DNA of 64,000 nt from Nocardia vinacea. Lineage in GTDB: Bacteria > Actinomycetota > Actinomycetes > Mycobacteriales > Mycobacteriaceae. A program made the position numbers and the translations under genes. Below are positions 34,492 to 43,948 of this stretch, in pieces. The DNA is taken from NCBI RefSeq assembly GCF_035920345.1, contig NZ_CP109149.1, forward strand, positions 7,564,001 to 7,628,000, read 5' to 3'. Position 1 is the first letter of the stretch. Every line of letters begins with the position of its first letter. The notes below the pieces were generated by a model. That model was not told the origin of the DNA and did not search any database. It saw only the letters and a program-made list of their open reading frames with translations.

Positions 34492-35498
34492 CCCTCTGGT
34501 TGACGGCCATGCTGGTCTGGGTTGCCGCCGGTGCGCGTGTGGGGCGCGTGCTGGTGAAGCCCGCGACGACAGCCCGGGTGGCGATCGTCGTCGCGGTCGC
34601 GGCGGTCGCACTCGCGGCCACCGTCGCGGTTCCGGAGATCGCGCTGGCACTGGACAACCTGCTACCGCGCGGCCTGCATTCGGGCATGCTCTCCGACGGC
34701 ATCGTCGCCTCGGCCTGGATCCTCTTCGCGGCCGCGACCTCAGTGGTCGCCTCGGCCGCGTGGCCGGTCGTCTCCCGCAGCAATCTGCGCCAGATCGCCT
34801 TCGTCATCTATGGCGTCGGTGTGCTCGCGGTCGCCGTGAATCTGTTCTGGTCCACCACCTTCGGCTGGATAGTCGTTGCGCTCGGCTGTGTATTCATCGT
34901 CGTCACCGGTGTGCGCAATCTGGACTGGACCACCCTCGGTCGTGGTATCGCGATCTACACCGCGGGCGCCGCGGTCGTTGCGGTACTGGCTGTGCTGCAG
35001 GTCCGCCGGGCCTGCACCGATGCGCCGGCCGCGCAGGCCGGCGAACCGGACTGGGCCTGGCCGATCTGGGAGGCGGCTGCGCTGCTCATCGCGTTCGGCG
35101 CGGTCTGGATCGTGGTGGAGTTGTGGGTGCGTGCACGAATCCTGTTGCGGCAGACCAAGGTTCTGCACCGCATCATGGTCGGCCGGTTTCCGGAGGTGGT
35201 CGCCCACGAGCAGACCGGTACCTCGACGCAGCTCAAGGCATCCGATCAGGTCGCGCAGATCATGGACGCGCTGTATCTGCAATCCGGCGGCGGCGTCGAA
35301 TTGGTCGCCGCGGGTCCGCCACCGCCACTGGTATCGGTGCGTGCGGACCGAGTTGCGCAGTGGGCGCGAAACCCATTGGGCGATGTAGTAGTCGACGCGC
35401 GGTGGATTGCTCCGCCCGAGGGCATTAGTCCCCGCGGTTGGATCCAGGCAATCGCGCGGGCCTACGAAGCGGGCGCCGGAGCCGCTGCCCGGAATTGA
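34488..35498 (+). CDS. Multi-pass membrane protein paired with ImmA/IrrE (MAB_1171c/DUF6545-like)
   Basis: The 336-residue product has about six hydrophobic helices in the first 215 residues (for example MTLWLTAMLVWVAAGA, GWIVVALGCVFIVVTGV, AALLIAFGAVWIVVELWV). A soluble C-terminal domain of about 115 residues follows (QTKVLHRIMVGRFPEVV, VAQIMDALYLQSGGG). The layout and its coupling to an ImmA/IrrE gene resemble actinobacterial MAB_1171c-family putative transporters; this is a context-based match. Function is unknown. A membrane sensor whose cytosolic domain controls the peptidase is one possibility. Confidence 0.7.
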   Translation: MTLWLTAMLVWVAAGARVGRVLVKPATTARVAIVVAVAAVALAATVAVPEIALALDNLLPRGLHSGMLSDGIVASAWILFAAATSVVASAAWPVVSRSNLRQIAFVIYGVGVLAVAVNLFWSTTFGWIVVALGCVFIVVTGVRNLDWTTLGRGIAIYTAGAAVVAVLAVLQVRRACTDAPAAQAGEPDWAWPIWEAAALLIAFGAVWIVVELWVRARILLRQTKVLHRIMVGRFPEVVAHEQTGTSTQLKASDQVAQIMDALYLQSGGGVELVAAGPPPPLVSVRADRVAQWARNPLGDVVVDARWIAPPEGISPRGWIQAIARAYEAGAGAAARN

Positions 35499-35752
35499 TC
35501 GTGTGCCATCAAAACCGATCACTCCGAAGCATTCTGAAGGACTCGCTCCGGGTATTCAATACGGTTGACATAGCAAGGAATCCGGTTGGGCTGATGGCCA
35601 TGCCGGATTCCATGTGTCTACCGACGTATCCGCACAACTGATTTCGTCACAACCCGGTCACTCCAGGCGCGCGCTTTTATCGCAACCCTGTACTCGTCGC
35701 CAAGCCCATAATTCATGGGTTAGGTAAGTCGACAAGCATCCATACCCATGAC

Positions 35753-35789
35753 GCAGTACGGTGCGACCCTGTGGGTCGCACCGTACTGC
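35753..35789 (-). terminator. 17-bp perfect hairpin after the EspR-like gene
   Basis: GCAGTACGGTGCGACCC pairs perfectly with GGGTCGCACCGTACTGC across a TGT loop. It lies 13 bases beyond the stop of the leftward EspR-like gene, and there is no U-tract. It separates the convergent membrane-protein and regulator genes. The remaining 250 bases (35499-35752) show no gene. Confidence 0.78.
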
Positions 35790-35802
35790 ACTGTGGGAGA
35801 AC

Positions 35803-36219
35803 CTATTCGGTACCGTCCGGAGGAATTTCGGGCAGACCTTCGCTTGCCCGCAATTTCTCCGCCATGGAGGTGAGGAGGTTCTGTGATTCTTCGGACAGAT
35901 CGAACGCCCTACTCGACAACCGGCGCAGCCCGTAGCCCTGCAGCTGGGACAGCAACTCCAGATCGTGATCGATCTTGGCGGCATAGATGTCGTTGAAGAA
36001 GTAGTCCGGCTTGACCTTGAAGAACTTGGCCAGTGCAGCCACCGTTTCGTCCGACGGGTTCGTCCGCTGTCCCGACCGCAACTGCGAGAGGTACGGTTTC
36101 GAGATCGGATGCCCGGAGGCCGTCAGCGCAGCCGCAACCTCCGCGTTGGTGTGCGGCTTGCGCCCCGGGGGATGCACGGTTTCGAACAGCTTGTTCAGCC
36201 GCGCCGCGAAATCAGCCAT
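35803..36219 (-). CDS. EspR-like XRE-family DNA-binding protein
   Basis: The 138-residue protein is strikingly like M. tuberculosis EspR through its first about 85 residues (FAARLNKLFETVHPPGRKPH, then SKPYLSQLRSGQRTNPS, AALAKFFKVKPDYFF). The helix-turn-helix is at about residues 25-75 and the C-terminal helix could serve dimerisation. EspR is a nucleoid-associated regulator of envelope and ESX-1 genes that binds distant sites. Genomic context differs from espR, so orthology is not claimed. It sits opposite the ImmA/IrrE-membrane-protein gene pair and is the obvious candidate partner for that peptidase. Confidence 0.85.
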   Translation of the reverse strand: MADFAARLNKLFETVHPPGRKPHTNAEVAAALTASGHPISKPYLSQLRSGQRTNPSDETVAALAKFFKVKPDYFFNDIYAAKIDHDLELLSQLQGYGLRRLSSRAFDLSEESQNLLTSMAEKLRASEGLPEIPPDGTE

Positions 36220-36580
36220 TGTGAGCCGCCCAATTCCCTTCGCTGTACTAACAGTCGTTATCTCGGATACGTATCATTGATATTAGCGGCTCAGTAACTG
36301 AAAACCTACGCCTGATTCAGGATTTCCTTGAAGCTTCTAGGTGCCGCTCCGGTGAAGTCACTGCGACGGTTGCGTTTGCGGGTCACGCCAACGGCTCTTG
36401 AGAAGAGGTGGTGTGAACCGGTTCTGGCCCGTCGCGAGGGTCTTCCCCGATAGGTCTATGATAGCGAAAAGATAGCTGATAGGTCATCTACGTGCCTGCG
36501 CTGGACTTTGTGTGGCGTACGACACGTTTTGGGCTCATTGGGATGAACGTTCAACTTTGGAGCAGAATTGGTTGAAACTG
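36220..36580. other. Gap between the EspR-like gene and fadA5
   Basis: About 360 bases without a gene. It is AT-richer than its surroundings and includes TTATCTCGGATACGTATCATT near 36255, upstream of the regulator. Two direct repeats GATAGGTC lie at 36449 and 36478, the second preceded by another short AT-rich stretch. Function is unknown; some of it must be the EspR-like promoter. Confidence 0.45.
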
Positions 36581-37783
<1,203 letters not shown>

Positions 37784-37849
37784 TCACGCGCGATACGGCG
37801 GAGTCTGTCCTGTTCTTCCCTCATTATGCAGCCTATGCTTCAATGATTG

Positions 37850-37863
37850 TAGAACGTGTTTCA
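37850..37863. promoter_or_regulatory. KstR operator between fadA5 and cyp125
   Basis: TAGAACGTGTTTCA matches the KstR consensus TnnAACnnGTTnnA exactly. It lies 21 bases before the cyp125 GTG and 105 bases from the fadA5 start. A weaker TGAAACGTGTGTTC at 37772 near fadA5 may be a degenerate second site. Confidence 0.82.
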
Positions 37864-37884
37864 GTTTGTCGAAGGAGACATCTG

Positions 37885-39150
37885 GTGGTAGACCAGCGGA
37901 ATGCCCGGCCGAATCTGCCGGATGGGTTCGATGTCACGGACCCGGACATTTATGCCGAGCGTGTTCCGGTCGAGGAGTACGCCGAACTGCGCCGTACCGC
38001 ACCGATTTGGTGGAATCCGCAGCCCCCCGAGATCGGCGGCTTCCACGACGAAGGCTTCTGGGTGGTGAGCAAGCATGCCGACGTCAAGGAGGTCTCGCGC
38101 CGCAGCGATGTGTTCTCCACCTTCGAGAACACCGCGATCCCGCGCTTCAACGACGACATCACCCGCGAGCAGATCGAACTGCAGCGCTTCGTCCTGTTGA
38201 ACATGGACGCACCCCAGCACACCAAACTGCGCAAGATCATCTCCCGCGGCTTCACCCCGCGCGTGATCAACAGCCTGCGTGCCGAACTGAAGACCAGGGC
38301 CGAGGCCATCGTGAAGGAGGCGGCGGAGAACGGCGCGGGTGACTTCGTCACCCAGGTCGCCTCCGAACTGCCGCTGCAGGCGATCGCCGAGCTGATCGGC
38401 ATCCCGCAGGAGGACCGCAGGAAGGTCTTCACCTGGTCGAACGATATGACCGGCTATGACGATCCGGAGAGCACGGCCGATCCGGTCGCCGCCTCCGCCG
38501 AGGTGCTCGGCTACGCCTATCAAATGGCCGCGGCGCGTAAGGAATGTCCGGCCGAAGATATCGTCACCAAGCTGATCGAGGCGGATGTCGACGGCGACGA
38601 ACTGACGCCGGAGGAGTTCGGCTTCTTCGTGATCATGCTGGCCGTTGCGGGCAATGAGACCACCCGCAATGCGATCACCCACGGCATGGCGGCCTTCCTG
38701 GATCATCCGGATCAGTGGGAGCTGTTCAAGAAGGAGCGTCCGGCCACCGCCGCCGACGAGATCATTCGCTGGGCCACCCCGGTCACCTCATTCCAGCGGA
38801 CCGCGCTGGAGGACACCGAACTCGGCGGCGTGCAGATCAAGAAGGGCCAGCGGGTGGTCATGCTTTACCGCTCGGCCAACTTCGACGAAGAGGTCTTCGA
38901 GAATCCGGAGAAGTTCGACATCACGCGAAAGGACAACCAGCACTTGTCCTTCGGTGGTACCGGCGCGCACTTCTGCATCGGCGCGAATCTGGCGCGGATG
39001 GAGGTCGATCTGATCTTCAACGCCATTGCCGACGCCATGCCCGATATCACCAAGCTCGGTGACCCCAAGCGGCTGCGGTCCGGCTGGCTCAACGGGGTCA
39101 AGGAATTCCAGGTCGACTACAAGCCCTCGGGCTGCCCGGTCGCGCACTGA
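37885..39150 (+). CDS. cyp125: Cytochrome P450 CYP125, steroid C26/C27 monooxygenase
   Basis: The 421-residue P450 has the I-helix AVAGNETTRN, ExxR in DEIIRWATPV and heme-ligand loop FGGTGAHFCIG. The CYP125-type region FVLLNMDAPQHTKLRKIISRGFTPR is present. CYP125 oxidises the terminal methyl of cholesterol or cholestenone to the alcohol and acid, starting side-chain degradation. The GTG start (MVDQRNARPNLPDG) has GAAGGAG eight bases upstream. It is KstR-regulated and divergent from fadA5. Two strong hairpins follow. Confidence 0.95.
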   Translation: MVDQRNARPNLPDGFDVTDPDIYAERVPVEEYAELRRTAPIWWNPQPPEIGGFHDEGFWVVSKHADVKEVSRRSDVFSTFENTAIPRFNDDITREQIELQRFVLLNMDAPQHTKLRKIISRGFTPRVINSLRAELKTRAEAIVKEAAENGAGDFVTQVASELPLQAIAELIGIPQEDRRKVFTWSNDMTGYDDPESTADPVAASAEVLGYAYQMAAARKECPAEDIVTKLIEADVDGDELTPEEFGFFVIMLAVAGNETTRNAITHGMAAFLDHPDQWELFKKERPATAADEIIRWATPVTSFQRTALEDTELGGVQIKKGQRVVMLYRSANFDEEVFENPEKFDITRKDNQHLSFGGTGAHFCIGANLARMEVDLIFNAIADAMPDITKLGDPKRLRSGWLNGVKEFQVDYKPSGCPVAH

Positions 39151-39153
39151 ATC

Positions 39154-39194
39154 GCCGGGGATCCAGGCTTGTGTCGGCAGCCTGGATCCCCGGC
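39154..39194 (+). terminator. First of two terminators after cyp125
   Basis: A perfect 16-bp stem (GCCGGGGATCCAGGCT with its complement) encloses a 9-base loop, starting 4 bases after the cyp125 stop. It will also act on leftward transcripts ending here. Confidence 0.85.
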
Positions 39195-39210
39195 CTTCGG
39201 TGACAGACAA

Positions 39211-39250
39211 GGGCCCCGCACCGGTTTGCCCAATAGCCGGTGCGGGGCCC
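39211..39250. terminator. Second terminator between cyp125 and the NTF2-fold gene
   Basis: A perfect 14-bp stem (GGGCCCCGCACCGG with its complement) encloses a 12-base loop, 35 bases before the stop of the leftward NTF2-fold gene. It probably ends the ltp4-ltp3 operon transcript. Confidence 0.83.
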
Positions 39251-39285
39251 CTGTTGTGCTGCCCCCGAGGGGAGAGGCAGCGCGC

Positions 39286-39702
39286 TCAGGTAATCGGCTT
39301 GGCCGTGGCCATTGCGCGGTCGACTTCCCAGAAGGCCCGCAGCGCGGCGATTTTGCCCGATGCGTCGACCTTGTAGGTGAACACGCCCTCGGCATCGATC
39401 TGGTGCCCGCCCATCTTGGTGCGGATCAGACCAGTGAAGGCGATCTCGTTACCGCAGGCGAAGGAGTCCGCGAACAGGAACTCGATCGAATCGGTCTTGG
39501 CGATCGCCATATCCCAGAAGGCCGCGATGGCATCCTTACCACGATGGCCCTTACCCTCCGGATCGAAACCCGAAGGGCCGATGGGATCTTCGACGATGCC
39601 GTCGGTTGCGAACAGATCGACCCAGGCCTGCTTATCCCTGGCCCGCACCGCGGCCTGCGATGCAAGTCCGGCGGTCCTTGCTGGATGTTCGGAAGTACTC
39701 AT
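39286..39702 (-). CDS. NTF2-fold (SnoaL/ketosteroid-isomerase-like) protein
   Basis: The 138-residue protein has the NTF2 superfamily layout with DLFATDGIVEDPIGPSGFDPEG and GKDAIAAFWDMAI, common in actinobacterial nuclear-transport-factor-2-like enzymes. Ketosteroid delta-isomerases share this fold and use Asp pairs; candidate Asp residues are in the VEDP segment and further on. It may isomerise or bind a steroid intermediate. It is the last gene of the KstR-type DUF35-ltp4-ltp3-F420 operon, overlapping the oxidoreductase by four bases. The activity is inferred. Confidence 0.8.
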   Translation of the reverse strand: MSTSEHPARTAGLASQAAVRARDKQAWVDLFATDGIVEDPIGPSGFDPEGKGHRGKDAIAAFWDMAIAKTDSIEFLFADSFACGNEIAFTGLIRTKMGGHQIDAEGVFTYKVDASGKIAALRAFWEVDRAMATAKPIT

Positions 39703-40601
39703 ACGCGTGCCTTCGCGACGATGGGGTCCTCGATATTCTTCGCGGCGAACCGGCGCAGCGACTCCTGTTTGGCCGCCAGCTCACCGTCGAAGCCGATGCC
39801 ATCGGCCAGCCACGGGACCACGATCGCATCGGTCACCCCGGCATCGGCCAGATCCTGATATCCGGAGCGCCCGAACTTGTCGATGCAGACCGCCTGGATC
39901 TCGAAAGGCACACTCTCCCGGCCGAATTCGGTGCGCAGTGCACCGAGCTTGCCGATGGTTACGCACAGTTCGTCGTAGGTCATCATCGCTGAGGTCCAGC
40001 CGTCGCCGACCTTGGCCGCCCGGCGCAGTGCGGGCGCGGTGTGGCCGCCGATGTAGAACGGCACCGGTTCGCTCGGCGCCGGGCTGATCTGCAGCGGGTC
40101 GAAATCGAAGAACTTACCGTGGTACTCGACCATGCCGCCGCCGAGTACCAGCTTGATCACCTCGATCATCTCGTCGACCCGTGCGCCACGGTCGGCGTAA
40201 GGCACCCCGCACCATTCGAATTCCTCAGGTGCCCAGCCGATTCCGACGCCGAACCCGAACCGGTTACCGGACAGGTTGGCGACCGAGCCCACCTGGCGCG
40301 CAAGCAGCAGCGGATTGCGCGAGCCGAGCTTGAGGACGTTGGTGTAGAAGCGAATTCGGCTGGTCACCGCCGCCATTGCGGTCGCACCGATGAGCGGGTC
40401 GACCCAGGGGGTGTCCGGGCCCCAGAAGCGGCTGCCGTCGGCGGTGTAGGGATACTTCGCCGCCGCCGACTTCATATAGAACAGCGAATCGGGTAGGGCG
40501 ATCGACGAAAACCCGCACTCCTCAGCCGTTTTCGCCAACTCCGGCAGCTGCTCCAGCGGACTCAGCGCGATACCGACAGTGAACTTCAGCGGCGGAGTCA
40601 T
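39699..40601 (-). CDS. LLM-class F420-dependent oxidoreductase in the ltp operon
   Basis: The 300-residue protein has the luciferase-like TIM-barrel pattern (GIALSPLEQLPELAKTAEECGFSSIALPDS; FGFGVGIGWAPEEFEWCGVP; YIGGHTAPALRRAAKVGDGW). The family uses reduced F420 or FMN. Within the sterol side-chain operon it may reduce or oxidise an enone or alcohol on a steroid. ATG 40601 shares one base with the ltp3 stop (TGATG), and its end overlaps the NTF2-fold gene. The substrate is unknown. Confidence 0.86.
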   Translation of the reverse strand: MTPPLKFTVGIALSPLEQLPELAKTAEECGFSSIALPDSLFYMKSAAAKYPYTADGSRFWGPDTPWVDPLIGATAMAAVTSRIRFYTNVLKLGSRNPLLLARQVGSVANLSGNRFGFGVGIGWAPEEFEWCGVPYADRGARVDEMIEVIKLVLGGGMVEYHGKFFDFDPLQISPAPSEPVPFYIGGHTAPALRRAAKVGDGWTSAMMTYDELCVTIGKLGALRTEFGRESVPFEIQAVCIDKFGRSGYQDLADAGVTDAIVVPWLADGIGFDGELAAKQESLRRFAAKNIEDPIVAKARV

Positions 40602-41770
40602 CAGTTCGGCTGCTCCGAGCCGACCACCCACATCGAGAAGTACTGCGACCCACCGCCATACGCATGTCCGAGCGCCTTCTTGGCATTCGCGACCTGGTAG
40701 TCCCCGGCCCGGCCCATGACCTGCTTGGCGGCCTCGGCGAATCGGATGAGCCCGGAGGCACCGATCGGGTTCGAGGAAAGCACGCCGCCGGACGGATTGA
40801 CCGGGAGGGTGCCGCCGATCTCGGTCTCGCCCTTATCGGTGAGCTTCCAACCATCGCCCTGCGGGACGAAGCCCAGGTTCTCCAGCCACATCGGCTCGAA
40901 CCAGGAGAACGGCACGTAGATCTCGGCGACATCGATTTCGTTGAGCGGGTCGGTAATTCCGGCGGCCTGCCACAGTGCGGCCGCGGCATCCTGTCCGGCC
41001 TGTGGATTGACCTGGTCGCGTCCGGCGAAGGTGGTCGGTTCGGTGCGCATGGCGGTGCCGTGCACCCACGCGACCTTCTTACCGGTGGCCTCCACAGCCT
41101 TCGCGGCATCCTCGTCGCCGATCACCAGGGCGCACGCACCGTCCGAGGACGGGCAGGTCTCGTCGAATCGGATGGGATCCCACAGCATTTGGGAGGAGAG
41201 CACCTTCTCCAGCGTGATGTCGGGCTGGTGCAGATGTGCCAGCGGGTTCTTCGCTCCGTTGCGGCGATCCTTTACCGCGACCATCGCGCCGATATGGCCC
41301 GGCGCGTTCGATCGGCGGATGTAGGAACGTACGTGCGGTGCGAAGTAGCCGCCCGCGCCCGCGCCGACCGGCATGGTGAAGGGCACCGGAACCGACAGTG
41401 CCCACATGGCATTCGATTCCGACTGCTTCTCCCAGGCAATGGCGAGTACGCGCTTGTGTACTCCGGCCTGTACCAGATTGGCGGCGACGATACCGGTGGA
41501 GCCGCCGACGGATCCGGCGGTGTGCACGCGCAACAACGGCTTTCCGGTGGCGCCCAACGCATCCGCCAGATACAGCTCGGGCATCATGACGCCCTCGAAG
41601 AAGTCCGGCGCCTTACCGACCACCACCGCATCGATATCGGCGATGGTGAGTCCGGCGTCGACGAGTGCACGATCGATTGCCTCGCGGCACATGCCCGCCA
41701 TGGACACATCGGTTCGTTTCGTCACGTGATGGGTTTGTCCGGTGCCGAGCACCGCAGCGGGGAAACTCAT
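40601..41770 (-). CDS. ltp3: Thiolase-fold aldolase-type protein Ltp3
   Basis: The 389-residue thiolase/SCP2-type protein (SFPAAVLGTGQTHHVTKRTDVSM; ETCPSSDGACALVIGDED; PVNPSGGVLSSNPIGASG). The position of the thiolase nucleophile reads HTAGSVGGSTG and has no Cys, so a thiolytic reaction is unlikely. It corresponds to Rv3523. In Rhodococcus rhodochrous Ltp3 and Ltp4 are needed for degradation of C-24 branched sterol side chains and act as aldol-lyase-type enzymes with DUF35 partners. The ATG overlaps the ltp4 stop by four bases; longer starts run into ltp4. Confidence 0.86.
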   Translation of the reverse strand: MSFPAAVLGTGQTHHVTKRTDVSMAGMCREAIDRALVDAGLTIADIDAVVVGKAPDFFEGVMMPELYLADALGATGKPLLRVHTAGSVGGSTGIVAANLVQAGVHKRVLAIAWEKQSESNAMWALSVPVPFTMPVGAGAGGYFAPHVRSYIRRSNAPGHIGAMVAVKDRRNGAKNPLAHLHQPDITLEKVLSSQMLWDPIRFDETCPSSDGACALVIGDEDAAKAVEATGKKVAWVHGTAMRTEPTTFAGRDQVNPQAGQDAAAALWQAAGITDPLNEIDVAEIYVPFSWFEPMWLENLGFVPQGDGWKLTDKGETEIGGTLPVNPSGGVLSSNPIGASGLIRFAEAAKQVMGRAGDYQVANAKKALGHAYGGGSQYFSMWVVGSEQPN

Positions 41771-42858
41771 CGGCTCGCCTCCGAATCCAAAACGGCTACC
41801 AAGTTCTGTTGCAGGGCCGGACCGCTGCTGGCATGGGCGAGCGCCCGATTCGCGGTGCCCGCGATAATCGCCTCGGCCGCGAAGCCGATGCGCTCCAGAC
41901 CCGCCGCGAACATCGGATTGGCGGCGAGTGCGCCGCCCGACGGATTCACCTTGGTCTCGGACCGCAAACCGATGGCCTCGGCGAGAATCAACTGCTGATG
42001 GCTGAACTGCGCATGCAGTTCGGCGATATCGAAGCCGCTGGTATCGCCGCCGGTAACCGACTGTGCCGCAGCCGAAGTCGATGGGGATACGGTGAGATCG
42101 CGGGCACCGAGATTGGGGGTGTCCACCCGATGCGCCATGCCGGTGATCCAGGCCGGGCGCTCGCACAGTTCGCGCGCCCGGTCGCCGACCGCGAGCACGA
42201 TGGCGGCCGCGCCGTCGGTGACCGGCGCGACATCGTGCGCGCGCAGCGGATCAGCGACATACGGTGTGGCGAGCAGAGTTTCGATATCGCCGGAATCACC
42301 CGCGGCCACCGCCGCCATATCGCGCTCGGTCCAGCGTCCCGCATCCAGTCCGGCCTGCGCCTGCAGACCGGCGATGGACAGTGCGTCCGGCCACAGCGGA
42401 GTGACCAGATACGGATCGAGCTGCATGGTCAGAACCTGGCGCAGCGTACCTGCCGAGGACTTGCCGAACCCGTACACCAGCGCCGTCTGCGCCTGGCCTG
42501 AGCGGAGTTTCACGAATGCCTCGTAGAGCGCCCACGCGGCGTCCATTTCGACATGCGATTCGTTGATCGGCGGCACCGCACCGATGGCATCGACCGCCGA
42601 GATGAACGAGAAGGCGCGGCCGGCAAGGTAATCCGAGGAACCGGAGCACCAGAAGTCGATATCGGACTTGGTAATGCCGAGTCGGGCGTAGAGCTGCTGG
42701 AAGATGGGCACCAGCATCTCGACACCATTGGTGGTGCCGAAGGTCTCCGGCACATGCGGTGCGTGCGCGAAGCCCACAACCGCGATGTCGCTAGGGGGAC
42801 GGTAGCCGTCGGAGCGTGCGGAGGCGGCGGGGTGGGTAGGCAGAGCGTTGTTCGTCAA
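41767..42858 (-). CDS. ltp4: Thiolase-fold aldolase-type protein Ltp4
   Basis: The 363-residue protein has the SCP2-thiolase fold (DIAVVGFAHAPHVPETFGTTN; FWCSGSSDYLAGRAFSFIS; SETKVNPSGGALAANPMFAAG). The usual Cys-loop reads EMDAAWALYEA without a nucleophilic Cys. It corresponds to Rv3522. With Ltp3 and the DUF35 protein it is expected to cleave C-24 branched sterol side chains. The start is TTG with GAGAGG upstream. Nine bases separate it from the DUF35 gene, so the two are cotranscribed. Confidence 0.84.
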   Translation of the reverse strand: MTNNALPTHPAASARSDGYRPPSDIAVVGFAHAPHVPETFGTTNGVEMLVPIFQQLYARLGITKSDIDFWCSGSSDYLAGRAFSFISAVDAIGAVPPINESHVEMDAAWALYEAFVKLRSGQAQTALVYGFGKSSAGTLRQVLTMQLDPYLVTPLWPDALSIAGLQAQAGLDAGRWTERDMAAVAAGDSGDIETLLATPYVADPLRAHDVAPVTDGAAAIVLAVGDRARELCERPAWITGMAHRVDTPNLGARDLTVSPSTSAAAQSVTGGDTSGFDIAELHAQFSHQQLILAEAIGLRSETKVNPSGGALAANPMFAAGLERIGFAAEAIIAGTANRALAHASSGPALQQNLVAVLDSEASR

Positions 42859-42867
42859 CGTGGCCTC

Positions 42868-43887
42868 TCAGAGGTGGTGCTTATAGGTCTCGTAGTCGGC
42901 ATCCGGCTCGCCGGTGGGTCGGAAGTGGTCCACATTGCTGAGCCCGAAGCCCCACTCCTCGCGCGGTTTCCACACCGCCTCCACCCGCATGCCCATCCGC
43001 ACCTCGTTCGCGTCGCAACCGAGCACCAGGTGCAGCACCGGGATATCCGCGCCGTCGAGCAGCACATATGCCGCCACGTACGGCGGTTTGATCCGCTGGC
43101 CCATGAACGGCACATTCACGATGCAGAAGGTGGTGACGATGCCGCGGTCGGGCAGTTCGACGATTTCGTCGGTCGGCCTGCCGTCGGTCGGATTGGCGCC
43201 GCGCGGCGGGAAGTACACCTTGCCCGCGGCGTCCGTGCGCCCGCCGAGCAGCTTGCCCTCGGCCAGACCGCGCAGGTAGATGGTCTCCTGCGGCGATGCG
43301 CTGTGCATGTAGTGCAGGTCGACCGGGGTAATGAGTACCTCGATCGGCTCGCCGTCCACGCTGGATTCCGCCGGTGCGGTGGACGTCTCGCCCGGTTCGA
43401 AGCAGGCGATGTCCTTGATGCTGCCGATGGTCTCGTCGGCCCAGCGTGCGACCACGCGCAATCCGGTGTGGATGTCCTCGGGTGTGGAAACATCGACGGC
43501 GTGCAGCAGCGTGGTGTCCGCGCCGTCGAGCTTGATCAGGGCCCAGGCGAACGGGCGGTCGAACGGCTGACCGGGCAGTGGATCGCGCACAAAGGTCCAC
43601 GACTGGACGGTGCCGGTATCCGCCACATCGACGAATTCGGTAAGCGGTGCGGAGGTGACCGGATCGTATTCCGGCGGCGGCACCAATACCCGCCCGTCCG
43701 AGCCGCGCACACCGACGATCCGGCGGGCGCGCAGCTTGGCCAGGAAGGTGCCGATGGTCGGTCCGACCGATCGCGTGTAGTCGAATTGCACCCGAAGGGG
43801 TGCACTGAGTACGTCGGGCGCGGCAGTGTTCAATTCCGACCCTCTCTCATCCGCGATTGTCCCGGATGCGGTATTCCCCTGAGTCAC
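42868..43887 (-). CDS. DUF35 OB-fold protein, two domain copies (Rv3521 homologue)
   Basis: The 339-residue protein has two OB-fold/zinc-ribbon-like DUF35 regions. The first is at about residues 45-165 (GTFLAKLRARRIVGVRGSDGRVLVPP, FAWALIKLDGADTTLLHAV). The second is at about 185-325 (YLRGLAEGKLLGGRTDAAGKVYFPPRG, PYVAAYVLLDGADIPVLHLV). DUF35 proteins bind and activate SCP2-type thiolases or aldolases, as ChsH2 does for Ltp2. It is the first gene of the ltp4-ltp3 operon and would be the partner of Ltp4 or Ltp3. The GTG start lies 10 bases downstream of a KstR-type box. No Cys-rich zinc motif is obvious. Confidence 0.84.
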   Translation of the reverse strand: MTQGNTASGTIADERGSELNTAAPDVLSAPLRVQFDYTRSVGPTIGTFLAKLRARRIVGVRGSDGRVLVPPPEYDPVTSAPLTEFVDVADTGTVQSWTFVRDPLPGQPFDRPFAWALIKLDGADTTLLHAVDVSTPEDIHTGLRVVARWADETIGSIKDIACFEPGETSTAPAESSVDGEPIEVLITPVDLHYMHSASPQETIYLRGLAEGKLLGGRTDAAGKVYFPPRGANPTDGRPTDEIVELPDRGIVTTFCIVNVPFMGQRIKPPYVAAYVLLDGADIPVLHLVLGCDANEVRMGMRVEAVWKPREEWGFGLSNVDHFRPTGEPDADYETYKHHL

Positions 43888-43896
43888 GATATCGAG

Positions 43897-43910
43897 TAGA
43901 ACAGGTTCTT
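43897..43910. promoter_or_regulatory. KstR-type operator between the DUF35 gene and the F420 oxidoreductase gene
   Basis: TAGAACAGGTTCTT matches the KstR consensus TnnAACnnGTTnnA except for the final A. It lies 10 bases from the DUF35 GTG and 39 bases from the rightward ATG, so it can repress both operons. Confidence 0.75.
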
Positions 43911-43948
43911 ATTCTGGTGGCAAGAAGTTGGCTGGAAAGAGGTCTCCC

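Noticed and set aside
32653..34650. 665-residue minus-strand open frame opposite the secreted repeat protein
   Set aside because: It arises from the repetitive GSA/Pro coding DNA read backwards; the plus-strand frame has a signal peptide and operon context.
42553..43899. 448-residue open frame antisense to the DUF35 gene
   Set aside because: It is a high-GC shadow; the minus-strand DUF35 protein fits the conserved operon and the KstR box.
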